From Sphingopyxis sp. (GTDB lineage Bacteria; Pseudomonadota; Alphaproteobacteria; Sphingomonadales; Sphingomonadaceae), in assembly GCF_025869345.1 (NCBI RefSeq), contig NZ_JAOZVW010000070.1:1-42051 (forward strand): 42,051 bases of DNA, given 5' to 3'. A program made the position numbers and the translations under genes. Numbering within the stretch: position 1 is the stretch's first letter; the number at the start of each line of letters is the position of its first letter. Positions 1-8,137 of the stretch are shown here, piece after piece. The notes beneath the pieces are model-generated. The model had not been told where the DNA came from, searched no databases, and saw nothing but the letters and a program-made list of their open reading frames with translations.

Positions 1-1482
1 CGGCCGGGCGGCGTCATCGCCATTTGCATCGATAATCGTGAACTCTATCGCCTTGGCATGTTGATGGATGAGATTTTTGGCGAGGACAATCGCCTCGCAA
101 TTATTAATTGGCAGAAGACGGCTGCGCCACGTCCCGACAAATCGCACGTATCAACGTCAACAGAGTATGTGCTGGTTTATGCGAAGGATTTGGCCAAGGC
201 GCGCACACTTTCGCCGGGGCGCACTGAGCAGGATAACAAGCGCTACTCGAATCCTGACAACGACAGCAGCGGCATTTGGCGCGAAGGCAATCTGACTGCG
301 CGGAGCTCGTCGCCGAAGGATGAGTACGGGATTCAATCGCCTTTCACGGGCGAGGTCCATTATCCGGCGGGGCATGGCTCTTGGAGGCATCCGAAGAGAA
401 ATATCAAAGCGTGGCTCACTCAGTGGGGCACCAGCTATGAGGAGCGCGATATTGGCGATGGTCGCGCGCCCGCTTTGATGGTCAAAGGTGGCTCTTCAAA
501 TTCCGTATCAGCCACAGTGGCAAAGAAAGCCAGTGCACGGCTTGGTAAGGATGAATGGCCCTTTGTCTGGTTCGGTCGGGATGGCCAAGGGCGTCCGCGT
601 GTGAAGACCTATCTCGAGGGCATCAAGCGGGGCAAGGTTCCTGTCACCTACTGGGCTGAAGAAGAGGAAGGATACCCGGTGGAGCTGGATGCGGCGTCAT
701 GGGGGTATAAAGAGTCAGGACGCACTAGCGACGGCGTGAGCGAACTCACGTCGATTGTCGGGGCTGGGCATGGTTTCACGACTGTAAAGCCACTCAAATT
801 ATTCAAAAAGCTGATCCAACTTTGGTGCCCTAACGGTGGCCTTGTGCTTGATGCGTTCGCCGGGTCTGGCACGACTGGTCACGCAGTTTTGCAGCTCAAC
901 AATGAAACCGGCGGAACGCGTCGCTTCATCATGATCGAACAAGGCAATAGCGAAAAGAAGGATCACTACGCCAAGACCCTGACTGCAGATCGCATTCGAC
1001 GAGTGGTTGAAGGAAATTGGGCTTCTGGCTCACAACCCGCACTCGGTGGAGGGTTTCGATTTATTCAGCTCAAAAGGGAGAAGATCGACGCGGTCGCTGT
1101 CAAGGCTCTCGCACGCGAGGAGATGATCGACCTGCTCCTTAACAGCTATTGGGACAAGGCTGAAAAGGCACGTTCGTACCTTCATAGATATTCGATCGGG
1201 TCACACCAGTATCTTTTTGCCACGAACCCAAAGAACGAGGGCTTTTTCCTCATCTGGGATAACCCTGAAACCCCCTCAGTGCTAAACCGCGAAGCGTTTC
1301 GAGCTATAGCTGCCGAAGCTAGTGCAGCAGGGCTCGCGGAGCGTTATCACGTATACGCATCGATAGCGCCCTATACGGGCGCAGGTGTAGAATTTTATAA
1401 AATTCCTGATCGAGTATTGGAGCATATCGGATTCAACGCGCGGGCTGACGCCTATACAAATGCGGCGGACGACAATGCTTGA
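1..1482 (+). CDS. mod: Type III restriction-modification methyltransferase subunit Mod (5' end off window)
   Basis: N6-adenine DNA methyltransferase and specificity subunit of a type III restriction-modification system. The frame is open from base 1 and reads a typical Mod stretch (GGVIAICIDNRELYRL...MDEIFG) before the first ATG at 58, so the gene is cut by the window edge. The catalytic DPP(Y/F) motif must lie upstream, off window. The AdoMet-binding motif LDAFAGSGTTGHAV is present at about bases 847-890, and because it follows the catalytic motif this is the beta-class order. The C-terminal part (RYHVYA, FYKIPDRVLEHIG) also resembles Mod proteins. The stop overlaps the ATG of the downstream res gene by 8 bases, so the two are translationally linked. 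Base composition is lower in G+C than the rest of the window. Family assignment is confident; the recognition sequence cannot be inferred. Confidence 0.9.
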   Translation, partial: RPGGVIAICIDNRELYRLGMLMDEIFGEDNRLAIINWQKTAAPRPDKSHVSTSTEYVLVYAKDLAKARTLSPGRTEQDNKRYSNPDNDSSGIWREGNLTARSSSPKDEYGIQSPFTGEVHYPAGHGSWRHPKRNIKAWLTQWGTSYEERDIGDGRAPALMVKGGSSNSVSATVAKKASARLGKDEWPFVWFGRDGQGRPRVKTYLEGIKRGKVPVTYWAEEEEGYPVELDAASWGYKESGRTSDGVSELTSIVGAGHGFTTVKPLKLFKKLIQLWCPNGGLVLDAFAGSGTTGHAVLQLNNETGGTRRFIMIEQGNSEKKDHYAKTLTADRIRRVVEGNWASGSQPALGGGFRFIQLKREKIDAVAVKALAREEMIDLLLNSYWDKAEKARSYLHRYSIGSHQYLFATNPKNEGFFLIWDNPETPSVLNREAFRAIAAEASAAGLAERYHVYASIAPYTGAGVEFYKIPDRVLEHIGFNARADAYTNAADDNA

Positions 1483-3595
1483 ACTCAAGGTATTCCAAGC
1501 AGCCGCTGCCAAGCAAATGGTCGACCGGTTCTCGTTCTACGCAAGCCATCCTGACCGCCCCCGCAAAGGAAATATGCCGCGCCCATTTTTCCAAGCGCTC
1601 TCAGCTCTGACAGGTGCGGGGAAGACTCCTGTTCTGGCCGAGACGGTTATGCGGATGAGAGCAAACCTCCACGCCGAGCCAATCGTTCTCTGGATGTCAA
1701 AGGCTCGCTCGGTGGTGGGTCAAACACTGACCAACTTCTCCGAGGGCGAGAAATACAGCCATTTGGTAGAAGAGTTTCGGGTGCTTCCGATTGGGAACAT
1801 TACGCCCGCGCTGCTGAACGACCCCACCGCGCCGTTGCTGATCACCACAACAACCGGGCTCTTCAACAACAAGGAGCAGGCCGAGGGTAACCTACACATT
1901 TATAAACGAGACAATGACACCTTCGGCGACGAGAGCCCTTGGGAAAGATTGATTTCCCGCCCTGGCGCCGGCGCACGACGCCCTCTCATTGTCGTATACG
2001 ATGAGGGACATAATCTGTCGGAGCAGCAGGCGGAAATAATAGCAGAGCTTCAGCCCGACGCTTATCTGCTGGCGAGCGCTACGCTGAGGCTTCCGACGAA
2101 TTTTACAAAATCGGTCGTGAACCCCATCAAGCTGTGGGTCGAAGAAGCCGATGATGTCGACCAATTCCAGAAGTTAGCAGCAGCGGACGATCATGGCACG
2201 GTCGAACCGGAATTGTTCATTACTACGTCCGTAGACAGCGAGAAGGTAGTCAAGGCGCAGTTGGTAAAGCTGGCGCTGCAGTTTGATGGAACCACTGCCG
2301 CGATGTCGCAGTCTCTCGACGAGCTGTTCGAGCGGTTGAACTTGCTCGAACAGGCTGTGGATGTGGCTCAGCTCAATTTTCGACCCAAGGCAATCTACGT
2401 CTGCAAAACGAACATTACGGATGACGGTTCGCGAGACGATCCTTCGCTGCCTTTTCTAAAGCGTGAAGCGCCTCCGATTCGAATTTGGCGCTACCTTGTC
2501 GAGCAGAAGGGTGTTCTCCCTGAACGAATTGCGATTTATGCCAACCTTGCCTTTGATGCCGGGACGAAGCCTGACATCGTCAATCTCTTCTCGAAAGGCG
2601 ACAATGATTTCGATCAATTTGCGGCCGGTGATTACCAGCATGTGATCTTCAATCTCGGCCTACAGGAAGGTTGGGACGATCCTGCTTGTTACCTAGGCTA
2701 TATCGACAAAAGCATGGGTTCGACTATTCAAGTTGAGCAAATTATGGGGCGCGTGCTCCGGCAATTTGGTGCAAAACATTACGACGATCCGCTCTTAAAT
2801 ACGGCTCATTTTTTTGTTCGGGTAGATCGCGAGAATGTCTTCACCGAGACAATCGACAAGGTCAAAGCAAAGCTCAAATCTGAAGGCGCGCCGCTCACCA
2901 TCTCCGACAACTTTGGAGGGGCCGGGGCCGCATCGGAAGGTATAGAGCCGCGAGAACTGGAAGGCGTCAGTCTCCATCATATTTTCGTCGATTCAGAGGC
3001 CGCACGAACCCGTTTGGCAGAGCTACTCGATGACTTTCCGACGTTCGTCGAGGGCGACGCTAACACCATTGCGGGAGCGAAGGGCGCCTCTGCTGTAATT
3101 GAGGTCGTTGGTGACAACGTTCCTCAGCCAGTTTTGTGGCAAGAAGGCGGCAACACCAACCCGGTTAGATTGCGGTGGCTTGTCAGCACCGCAATGAAAT
3201 CGCGCTCATCGAGAGTTCTGGCGATAGCCGATTTGCATGATTTGAAATTCGATGTGCGGGTTCAGGCACAGAGCAAAGCGGACAAGCTCGCTGACAAGCT
3301 TGCTGAGGATGCCACAGAGGCATTCTACGCACTTGCCGAACTAGTTTATGAGAGCAATATGCCATTCACGTTCGGCACGACCCGTGTCGGCAAAAAAGCG
3401 ATAGGGTTCACTCACTCGCTATATCCTCGGTACAGCGGCCTGAATAAGTTTGAGCTGCCTTTCGCCACGGCGTTGGATACGCAAGGGCTCCCTTGGCACC
3501 GAAACCCCTCGTCAGGCGGTTTCACATCCCGCTACTGTCGCAAGGCGATACAGCAAATTTCTACCCCGACTTCATCGTGTGGAAGAAGGGTATGA
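1475..3595 (+). CDS. res: Type III restriction enzyme Res subunit, helicase part (truncated by frameshift)
   Basis: ATP-dependent translocase and nuclease subunit that pairs with Mod. Helicase superfamily 2 motifs are clear: Walker A (ALTGAGKT) near the N-terminus, a DEAH-like Walker B box (VVYDEGHN), motif III (ASATLRL), and motifs V-VI (LQEGWDDP, QIMGRVLRQ). I chose the ATG at 1475 (MLELKVFQ) because it overlaps the mod stop; ATG 1460 in the same frame is the alternative. The frame reads the conserved WHRNPSSGGF stretch and then, at about 3520-3523, runs into 25 unrelated residues and a stop. The rest of the nuclease domain continues in another frame (3523-3837). As written, the product is about 706 residues without a complete endonuclease domain. 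It could be a real inactivating deletion or a one-base sequencing error. Confidence 0.88.
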   Translation: MLELKVFQAAAAKQMVDRFSFYASHPDRPRKGNMPRPFFQALSALTGAGKTPVLAETVMRMRANLHAEPIVLWMSKARSVVGQTLTNFSEGEKYSHLVEEFRVLPIGNITPALLNDPTAPLLITTTTGLFNNKEQAEGNLHIYKRDNDTFGDESPWERLISRPGAGARRPLIVVYDEGHNLSEQQAEIIAELQPDAYLLASATLRLPTNFTKSVVNPIKLWVEEADDVDQFQKLAAADDHGTVEPELFITTSVDSEKVVKAQLVKLALQFDGTTAAMSQSLDELFERLNLLEQAVDVAQLNFRPKAIYVCKTNITDDGSRDDPSLPFLKREAPPIRIWRYLVEQKGVLPERIAIYANLAFDAGTKPDIVNLFSKGDNDFDQFAAGDYQHVIFNLGLQEGWDDPACYLGYIDKSMGSTIQVEQIMGRVLRQFGAKHYDDPLLNTAHFFVRVDRENVFTETIDKVKAKLKSEGAPLTISDNFGGAGAASEGIEPRELEGVSLHHIFVDSEAARTRLAELLDDFPTFVEGDANTIAGAKGASAVIEVVGDNVPQPVLWQEGGNTNPVRLRWLVSTAMKSRSSRVLAIADLHDLKFDVRVQAQSKADKLADKLAEDATEAFYALAELVYESNMPFTFGTTRVGKKAIGFTHSLYPRYSGLNKFELPFATALDTQGLPWHRNPSSGGFTSRYCRKAIQQISTPTSSCGRRV

Positions 3596-3837
3596 TCTAC
3601 TGTCTCGATACGAAGGGAAGTCATCTATTGTCCGACGCGGTTGCGCGGAAGCTTTTCGATATCCAAGAGGACCATAAGACGAAGCTTCTCACTCGGTTTA
3701 TCAGCGAAGGAAAGCAGTCCACGCTTCGCGGCAAGCCGTTGCCGGGCGGCTACACGGTCTGGAAAATGAAGAGCGGAAACCCTACGCCCGTTTATGTGAA
3801 TTCGCTGGATGCGGCAGTGAAGGAGTGCCTTCGCTAA
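3523..3837 (+). pseudogene. C-terminal endonuclease remnant of res, displaced by a frameshift
   Basis: This frame continues Res exactly where the upstream frame loses homology. It reads HIPLLSQGDTANFYPDF and then a DTKG box, the PD...(D/E)xK nuclease signature expected at the end of type III Res proteins. Restoring one T in the TTT at 3520-3522 would join WHRNPSSGGF to HIPLL in one frame. The only upstream start in this frame is a weak TTG at 3493, and no ribosome binding site is evident, so independent translation is unlikely. Confidence 0.8.
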
Positions 3838-4134
3838 CATCCGCTACGCTGGCAAGGCGCACTACCGTCCGGCGCGATTGGCGAGGCACTTTCATAGCGT
3901 TATAGGAAAGGCGTATTGCTCATCTTCGTTGAGAGCGGTGCGCCATTCCTTCCTTTCGCTCTTTCGAGCCGACTTGGCGGTGGCCGGGAAGGCGCGGGTC
4001 TTGATGCGCGACCATCACGCACGGCTTTCGCGTCGGCGGCGCCGAAAGCACCTCGTCCGCTCCCATTTTTGCTGATGTCTCGGTTCGGAGGATCGCGTTA
4101 CTCTTTCCGGCAAAATGCGGATGAGGAGGATGCG
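3838..4134. other. Intergenic boundary between the low-G+C R-M genes and the catabolic region
   Basis: Almost 300 bases without a convincing gene. Composition rises towards the high G+C of the following genes. No tRNA, integrase or clear direct repeat is visible. The open frame that runs from about 3916 into the next gene lacks family similarity before 4135 and is best read as non-coding leader. A purine-rich ribosome binding site (GAGGAGG, about 4123-4129) precedes the ATG at 4135. The promoter of the plus-strand run should lie here, but I cannot point to a convincing -35/-10 pair. Confidence 0.5.
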
Positions 4135-4899
4135 ATGGATCTGGGTCTGGCCGGCAAGAAGGTGATCATCAATGGCGGGGCGCACGGGCTCGGGCTCGCG
4201 TCGCTCAAGGTTTTTGCGGCCGAAGGCGCCGACGTCGCCTTCCTTTCACGCGATGCCGGAAAGGTAGAGGCGGCGGTCGCGGCGATCGACGCCGCGGGGC
4301 CGGGCAAGGTGCATGGCGAGCCGTTCGACATGACCGGCAATCCCGACGGCTATCGCGACTGGCTGACCCGGGCGTGCGATACGCTCGGCGGCTGCGACAT
4401 CTTCATCCACACCGCGAGCTCGTCGGGACAAGGCGCGACCGGCGACTGGCAGCGCGGGCTCGATATGGACATCATGGGCGCGGTGCACGGGGTCGAGACG
4501 CTGACCGAGGCGCTCGCGGCGTCGGGATCGGGATCGATCATCTTCATGGCGTCGACCGCGGCGGTCGAGACCTTCATCGTGCCGCAGGCGTTCAATGCGC
4601 TGAAGGCGGCGCTGATCACCTATGGCTCGCAGCTCAGCCAGGCGCTCGCGCCGCGGAACATCCGCGTCAACATCGTCTCGCCGGGCGCCATCTATTATCC
4701 CGGCGGCAATTGGGAGACGATCAAGGGGGCGGTGCCGGCGCTTTACGATGCGACGCTCGCGCAGATGCCGATGGGGCGCTTCGGCGAGCCCGAGGAGGTC
4801 GCGAAGGCGATCGTCTTCATGGCCTCGCCCGCCTGCCCTTATATGACCGGCGCGCATCTCGTCGTCGACGGCGGCTTCACCAAGCGCGTCCAGTTCTAG
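4135..4899 (+). CDS. SDR-fold protein with Phe in place of the catalytic Tyr
   Basis: 254-residue classical short-chain dehydrogenase/reductase fold. The NAD(P)-binding glycine motif is present as G14-x3-G18-L-G20, followed by alternating alpha/beta segments and the C-terminal VVDGGF typical of the family. The family Ser is S140 (FMAST), but the position of the catalytic Tyr, 13 residues later, is F153 (QAFNALK), with the Lys kept as K157. SDR enzymes normally need this Tyr as general acid/base, so the protein may be inactive, use another residue, or act as a partner. The ATG at 4135 has a strong GAGGAGG site; upstream in-frame sequence is not SDR-like. It is first in a plus-strand run with ten bases to the next gene. 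Confidence 0.85.
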   Translation: MDLGLAGKKVIINGGAHGLGLASLKVFAAEGADVAFLSRDAGKVEAAVAAIDAAGPGKVHGEPFDMTGNPDGYRDWLTRACDTLGGCDIFIHTASSSGQGATGDWQRGLDMDIMGAVHGVETLTEALAASGSGSIIFMASTAAVETFIVPQAFNALKAALITYGSQLSQALAPRNIRVNIVSPGAIYYPGGNWETIKGAVPALYDATLAQMPMGRFGEPEEVAKAIVFMASPACPYMTGAHLVVDGGFTKRVQF

Positions 4900-4909
4900 G
4901 CCGCGCGCG

Positions 4910-5542
4910 GTGAAGCTCTATCAATCGCTCGGCCCCAATCCGCGCGTGGTGCTGATGTATCTCGCCGAGGCCGGGCTGACGGTCGACCGGCAGTTTGTCG
5001 ATATCATGGCGGCCGAGAACCGCCGCCCCGATTTTCGCGCCAAAAGCCCGCTGGGCCACACCCCCCTGCTCGAGCTCGACGACGGCCGCTGCCTCGCCGA
5101 AAGCATCGCGATCTGCGAATATCTGGACGAAACGCGCGCTGCGCACGCATTGCTCGGCGAGGCGGCCGAGGAGCGGGCGCGGACGCGGATGCTGGTGCGG
5201 ATGATCGACCAGCTCGTCGTCGTACCGATGACCGCGGGCTTTCGCGGCGCCGAGGGCCTGGCGATGTTCGGGAGCCGCCTGCTCTGCCTGCCCGATGCTG
5301 CCGCCGACCTGAAACGGCTCGCCGCCGACGGGCTGGCGCAGATCGACGGCATCGTCGGCGCGGGGCCGTGGGTGGCGGGCGCGCGCTTCAGCCTCGCCGA
5401 CATATTGCTCTATTCTTTCGTCGAGTTCGGCGGCGCGGTCGGCCAGCCGCTCGATCCCGCGCTCGCTCATCTCGCCGCCTGGCGGGGCCGCGTCGCCGCG
5501 CGACCCAGCGCCAACCCCCAGCAGGGCATCGGAGACAGCTGA
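4910..5542 (+). CDS. Glutathione S-transferase family protein
   Basis: 210-residue cytosolic GST-like protein. The N-terminal thioredoxin-like domain shows the GHTPLLELDDG strand and the ESIAICEYLDE helix that contacts the gamma-glutamyl part of glutathione. The C-terminal helical domain carries the FSLADILL segment that matches the conserved N-capping box of GSTs. An N-terminal Ser or Asn (YQSLGPNPR) may be the activating residue, but I cannot assign it. Translation starts at a GTG ten bases after the SDR stop, and the stop abuts the ATG of the E1 alpha gene directly, so it belongs to the operon. In catabolic clusters such proteins can remove ether or halogen groups or isomerise intermediates; which applies here is unknown. 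Confidence 0.82.
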   Translation: MKLYQSLGPNPRVVLMYLAEAGLTVDRQFVDIMAAENRRPDFRAKSPLGHTPLLELDDGRCLAESIAICEYLDETRAAHALLGEAAEERARTRMLVRMIDQLVVVPMTAGFRGAEGLAMFGSRLLCLPDAAADLKRLAADGLAQIDGIVGAGPWVAGARFSLADILLYSFVEFGGAVGQPLDPALAHLAAWRGRVAARPSANPQQGIGDS

Positions 5543-6523
5543 ATGACCGATACGACGATCGATCGCGACACGCTTCGCGATATCTATACCCGGACGATGC
5601 GCGTCGCGCGCGCCGACGAGAAATTCCGTTCGCTGCTGATGACCGGCAAGCTGGCGGTCATGTATTATACGGTGCGCGGGCAGGAACTGGTGTCGGCGGC
5701 GGCGATGGCCGCGCTCGAGCCCGGCGACTATCTCGTCACCACCTATCGCGGCCAGCACGACCAGATCGCCAAGGGCGTGCCGCTGAACCCGCTGTTCGCC
5801 GAGATCGCGGGCAAGGCGGGCGGCACCTGCCGCGGCAAGGGCGGGTCGATGCACATCACCCATCCCGAAAGCGGGGTGATGGTGACCACCGGGATCGTCG
5901 GATCGGGGCTGCCGATCGCCAACGGCCTCGCGCTCGCGTCGCAGAATCGCGGCGACGGCAAGGTGACGGTCGTCTGCTTCGGCGACGGCGCGACCAATAT
6001 CGGCGCCTTTCACGAGGCGATGAACATGGCGCAGCTCTGGAAACTGCCCGTCATCTTCCTCTGCCAGAACAATCGCTATGGCGAACATACCGCCTTCGCC
6101 GACCATACGAAGGTCGATTCGATCGTCACCCGCGCCGCCGCCTATGGGATGCAGGGGGTCAAGGTCGACGGCAACGACGCGATCGCGACCTACAAGGCGG
6201 CCAAAGCGGCGGCGGACCGCGCGCGCGCGGGCGAGGGGCCGACGCTGATCGAGGCGATGTGCTACCGGATGATGGGGCATTTCTTCGGCGCCGACTTCTC
6301 CTACATGCCGCAGGAGCATCTCGCCGAAATGGCGGCCGAGGACCCGCTGCCACGGCTGCGCCGGCTGATGCTGGACCACCAGTTCAGCGAGGCCGAGCTC
6401 GACGCGATCGTCGCCGACCTCGACGCGCAGATGGACGCGGCGGCGGAGTTCGCCGCGAACAGTCCGCTGCCGGGGCCGGAGGAAATCCGCAAGGATGTCT
6501 TCGAAGAGGAGATTGCGGCATGA
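5543..6523 (+). CDS. Thiamine diphosphate-dependent dehydrogenase E1 alpha subunit (acetoin/2-oxoacid type)
   Basis: 326 residues, the usual length for E1 alpha of acetoin or branched 2-oxoacid dehydrogenases. The thiamine diphosphate motif is G147-D-G with N152 (FGDGATNIGAFHEA) and closes with CQNN near residue 177. The upstream RGKGGSMHI segment and TTGIVGSG are also characteristic. With the beta subunit it would decarboxylate a 2-oxoacid, or cleave an acetoin-like alpha-hydroxyketone, and transfer the resulting group to a lipoyl carrier. The stop overlaps the beta ATG (ATGA at 6520-6523). The closest described systems have a fused E2; here only a free lipoyl protein follows. The substrate is not readable; the catabolic setting argues for an intermediate of the local pathway. 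Confidence 0.92.
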   Translation: MTDTTIDRDTLRDIYTRTMRVARADEKFRSLLMTGKLAVMYYTVRGQELVSAAAMAALEPGDYLVTTYRGQHDQIAKGVPLNPLFAEIAGKAGGTCRGKGGSMHITHPESGVMVTTGIVGSGLPIANGLALASQNRGDGKVTVVCFGDGATNIGAFHEAMNMAQLWKLPVIFLCQNNRYGEHTAFADHTKVDSIVTRAAAYGMQGVKVDGNDAIATYKAAKAAADRARAGEGPTLIEAMCYRMMGHFFGADFSYMPQEHLAEMAAEDPLPRLRRLMLDHQFSEAELDAIVADLDAQMDAAAEFAANSPLPGPEEIRKDVFEEEIAA

Positions 6524-7509
6524 GCCAGATCACGATGACGCAGGCGCTGAACCGCGCCCTCGACGAGGCGATGGCCGAGGATGAGGGCGTGATCCTGCTC
6601 GGCGAGGACGTCGGCGCGAAGCAGGGCGGCGGGGTGTTCAAAATCTCCTCGGGCCTCACCGAAAAATATGGCGAGCACCGCATCCGCGCGACGCCGATTT
6701 CGGAGCAGGCGATCGTCGGCGCCTGCGTCGGCGCGGCGCTCGCGGGCTTTCGCCCGATCGCCGAGATCATGCTGATGAACTTCACCACCGTCGCGATGGA
6801 CCAGATCGTCAATCACGCGGCGAAGCTGCGCTTCATGTCGGGCGGACAGACGAATGTGCCGCTGGTGATTCGCACGACGACCGGCGTCGGCGTCGGCTTC
6901 GGCGGCCAGCATTCGGACATGCTGGAGGCCTGGTTCGCGCATGTGCCGGGGCTGAAGATCGTCACGCCGTCGAACGCCGCCGACGCGCAGGGGCTGATGC
7001 GCGCGGCGATCGCGTGCAACGACCCGGTGATCTTCATCGAGAATATCCTCTGCTATGGCCTGAAGTCCGACGATCCGGGGCCGGGGCATGTCGTGCCGCT
7101 CGGCCAGGCGGCGGTGGCGCGCGAGGGGAGCGACTGCACGATCGTCACTTATGGCCGCACCGTGCTCGACGCGCTCGAGGTCGCGGGCAAGCTCGCCGAC
7201 GAAGGGATTTCGGTCGAGGTCGTCGATCTCCGCACCATCGCCCCTTATGACGAGGCGATGGTCACGGCGTCGGTGGAAAAGACGGGCCGCGCGGTCGTGC
7301 TGCACGAGGCGGTCAAGCAATATGGCACCGGCGCCGAGATCGCCTCGCGCCTCAACGAGGCACTGTTCGGCAAGCTGAAAGCCCCGGTGACGCGCATCGG
7401 CGGCGCTTTCTCGGCGGTTCCGATGGCGAATGCCCTCGAACAGGCGTGGATACCGAACAAGGATGCGATCGCCGATGCGGTGCGCGCCGCCGTGAACTGG
7501 AAGGGCTGA
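6520..7509 (+). CDS. Thiamine diphosphate-dependent dehydrogenase E1 beta subunit
   Basis: 329 residues, full length for E1 beta (transketolase-like pyrimidine-binding domain plus C-terminal transketolase domain). Signature stretches are ILLGEDVGAKQGG, ATPISEQAIVGACVGAAL, GGQHSDMLEAWFAHVPGL and VVDLRTIAPYDE. The subunit completes the active site with E1 alpha, and the two would form an alpha2beta2 heterotetramer. The ATG at 6520 overlaps the alpha stop by four bases; in-frame upstream sequence belongs to a shadow frame and is not family-like. The lipoyl protein gene starts four bases after the stop. No E2 catalytic domain or E3 flavoprotein is encoded in the window, so the rest of the complex must come from elsewhere or the reaction differs from the standard one. 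Confidence 0.92.
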   Translation: MSQITMTQALNRALDEAMAEDEGVILLGEDVGAKQGGGVFKISSGLTEKYGEHRIRATPISEQAIVGACVGAALAGFRPIAEIMLMNFTTVAMDQIVNHAAKLRFMSGGQTNVPLVIRTTTGVGVGFGGQHSDMLEAWFAHVPGLKIVTPSNAADAQGLMRAAIACNDPVIFIENILCYGLKSDDPGPGHVVPLGQAAVAREGSDCTIVTYGRTVLDALEVAGKLADEGISVEVVDLRTIAPYDEAMVTASVEKTGRAVVLHEAVKQYGTGAEIASRLNEALFGKLKAPVTRIGGAFSAVPMANALEQAWIPNKDAIADAVRAAVNWKG

Positions 7510-7513
7510 GGCG

Positions 7514-7744
7514 ATGGCGGAGGAATTGCGCATCCCGAAGATCGGCATGTCGGCGACCGAAATGACGCTGACCGAATGGATGGTCGGCGACGGCGAGCGG
7601 GTCGAGATCGGCGACGTCATCTATACGGTCGAGACCGACAAGACGACGGTCGAGGTCGAGGCGCAGGTCGCGGGGACCATCCGCCCGACGGGGGTGGAGG
7701 GTGCGGTCTATCCGGTCGGCGCGCTGGTGGGGACGATCGAATGA
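7514..7744 (+). CDS. Free-standing lipoyl-domain carrier protein
   Basis: A 76-residue protein that is a single biotinyl/lipoyl domain. The modified Lys is K43 in the ETDKTTVEVEA hairpin, the DKT context being typical of lipoylation. The N-terminus RIPKIGMSATEMTLTEW matches the first strands of E2 lipoyl domains. It ends right after the domain: no subunit-binding domain and no acyltransferase domain follow, and the next gene is unrelated. The start is four bases after the E1 beta stop and the stop overlaps the next ATG (ATGA at 7741-7744). The placement argues that it receives the group from the E1 pair encoded just upstream. Whether it then feeds a chromosomal E2 or works alone is open. Confidence 0.9.
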   Translation: MAEELRIPKIGMSATEMTLTEWMVGDGERVEIGDVIYTVETDKTTVEVEAQVAGTIRPTGVEGAVYPVGALVGTIE

Positions 7745-8133
7745 CCCCGCTCGACGCCAGCAAGGCGATGTATGCCGAAGTCGCCCGGGGCAATTGGGAC
7801 GCGGTCGCCGATTATATGGCCGACGATTTCGTCATCCACGAACCGGCGTCGCTTCCCTATGGCGGCGAATGGCGCGGGCGCGACGCGCTCCAGCGGCTCT
7901 ACGCGCATGTCATGGGCTATTGGGACGATCCGGTGGTCGCGTGGCAGGAACTGGTCGGCGGCGAAAAATACACCGTTGCGCTGCTCCACTTCACGGTGAC
8001 GGCGCGATCGAGCGGCAAGCGGTTCGAGACGCATATCGCCGAAGTCACCCGCTTCGACGATGCCGGCAAAATGGCGTCGATGCGCATCCATTATTTCGAC
8101 ACCGCCGCCATGGTCGAACAATTGAAGGCATAG
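7741..8133 (+). CDS. SnoaL-like (NTF2-fold) protein
   Basis: 130-residue protein with the SnoaL/NTF2-like pattern: an N-terminal helix (YAEVARGNWDAVADYM), then DDFVIHEPASLPYGG, the RGRDALQRLYAHV helix and curved strands ending in HIAEVTRFDDAGKM. The fold is used for polyketide cyclases, ketosteroid isomerases, dehydratases and hydroxylases. The IHEP box resembles SnoaL-like proteins more than true ketosteroid isomerases, whose catalytic Tyr and Asp pattern I cannot place. The ATG overlaps the lipoyl gene stop, and the next gene, for a KstD-like dehydrogenase, starts four bases after the stop. An isomerase or dehydratase role on the same substrate as its neighbour is an inference. Confidence 0.78.
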   Translation: MTPLDASKAMYAEVARGNWDAVADYMADDFVIHEPASLPYGGEWRGRDALQRLYAHVMGYWDDPVVAWQELVGGEKYTVALLHFTVTARSSGKRFETHIAEVTRFDDAGKMASMRIHYFDTAAMVEQLKA

Positions 8134-8137
8134 GGTC

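Noticed and set aside
3181..3187. Additional TGTCAGC box in the res gene
   Set aside because: A single heptamer inside a coding region without an 11-base partner; a few such matches are expected by chance in 42 kb.
3916..4134. Extended N-terminus for the first SDR, using the open frame that begins upstream of 4135
   Set aside because: The extra residues (LPFALSSRLGGGREG...) do not resemble any SDR extension, while ATG 4135 has a strong ribosome site and begins exactly at the family start.
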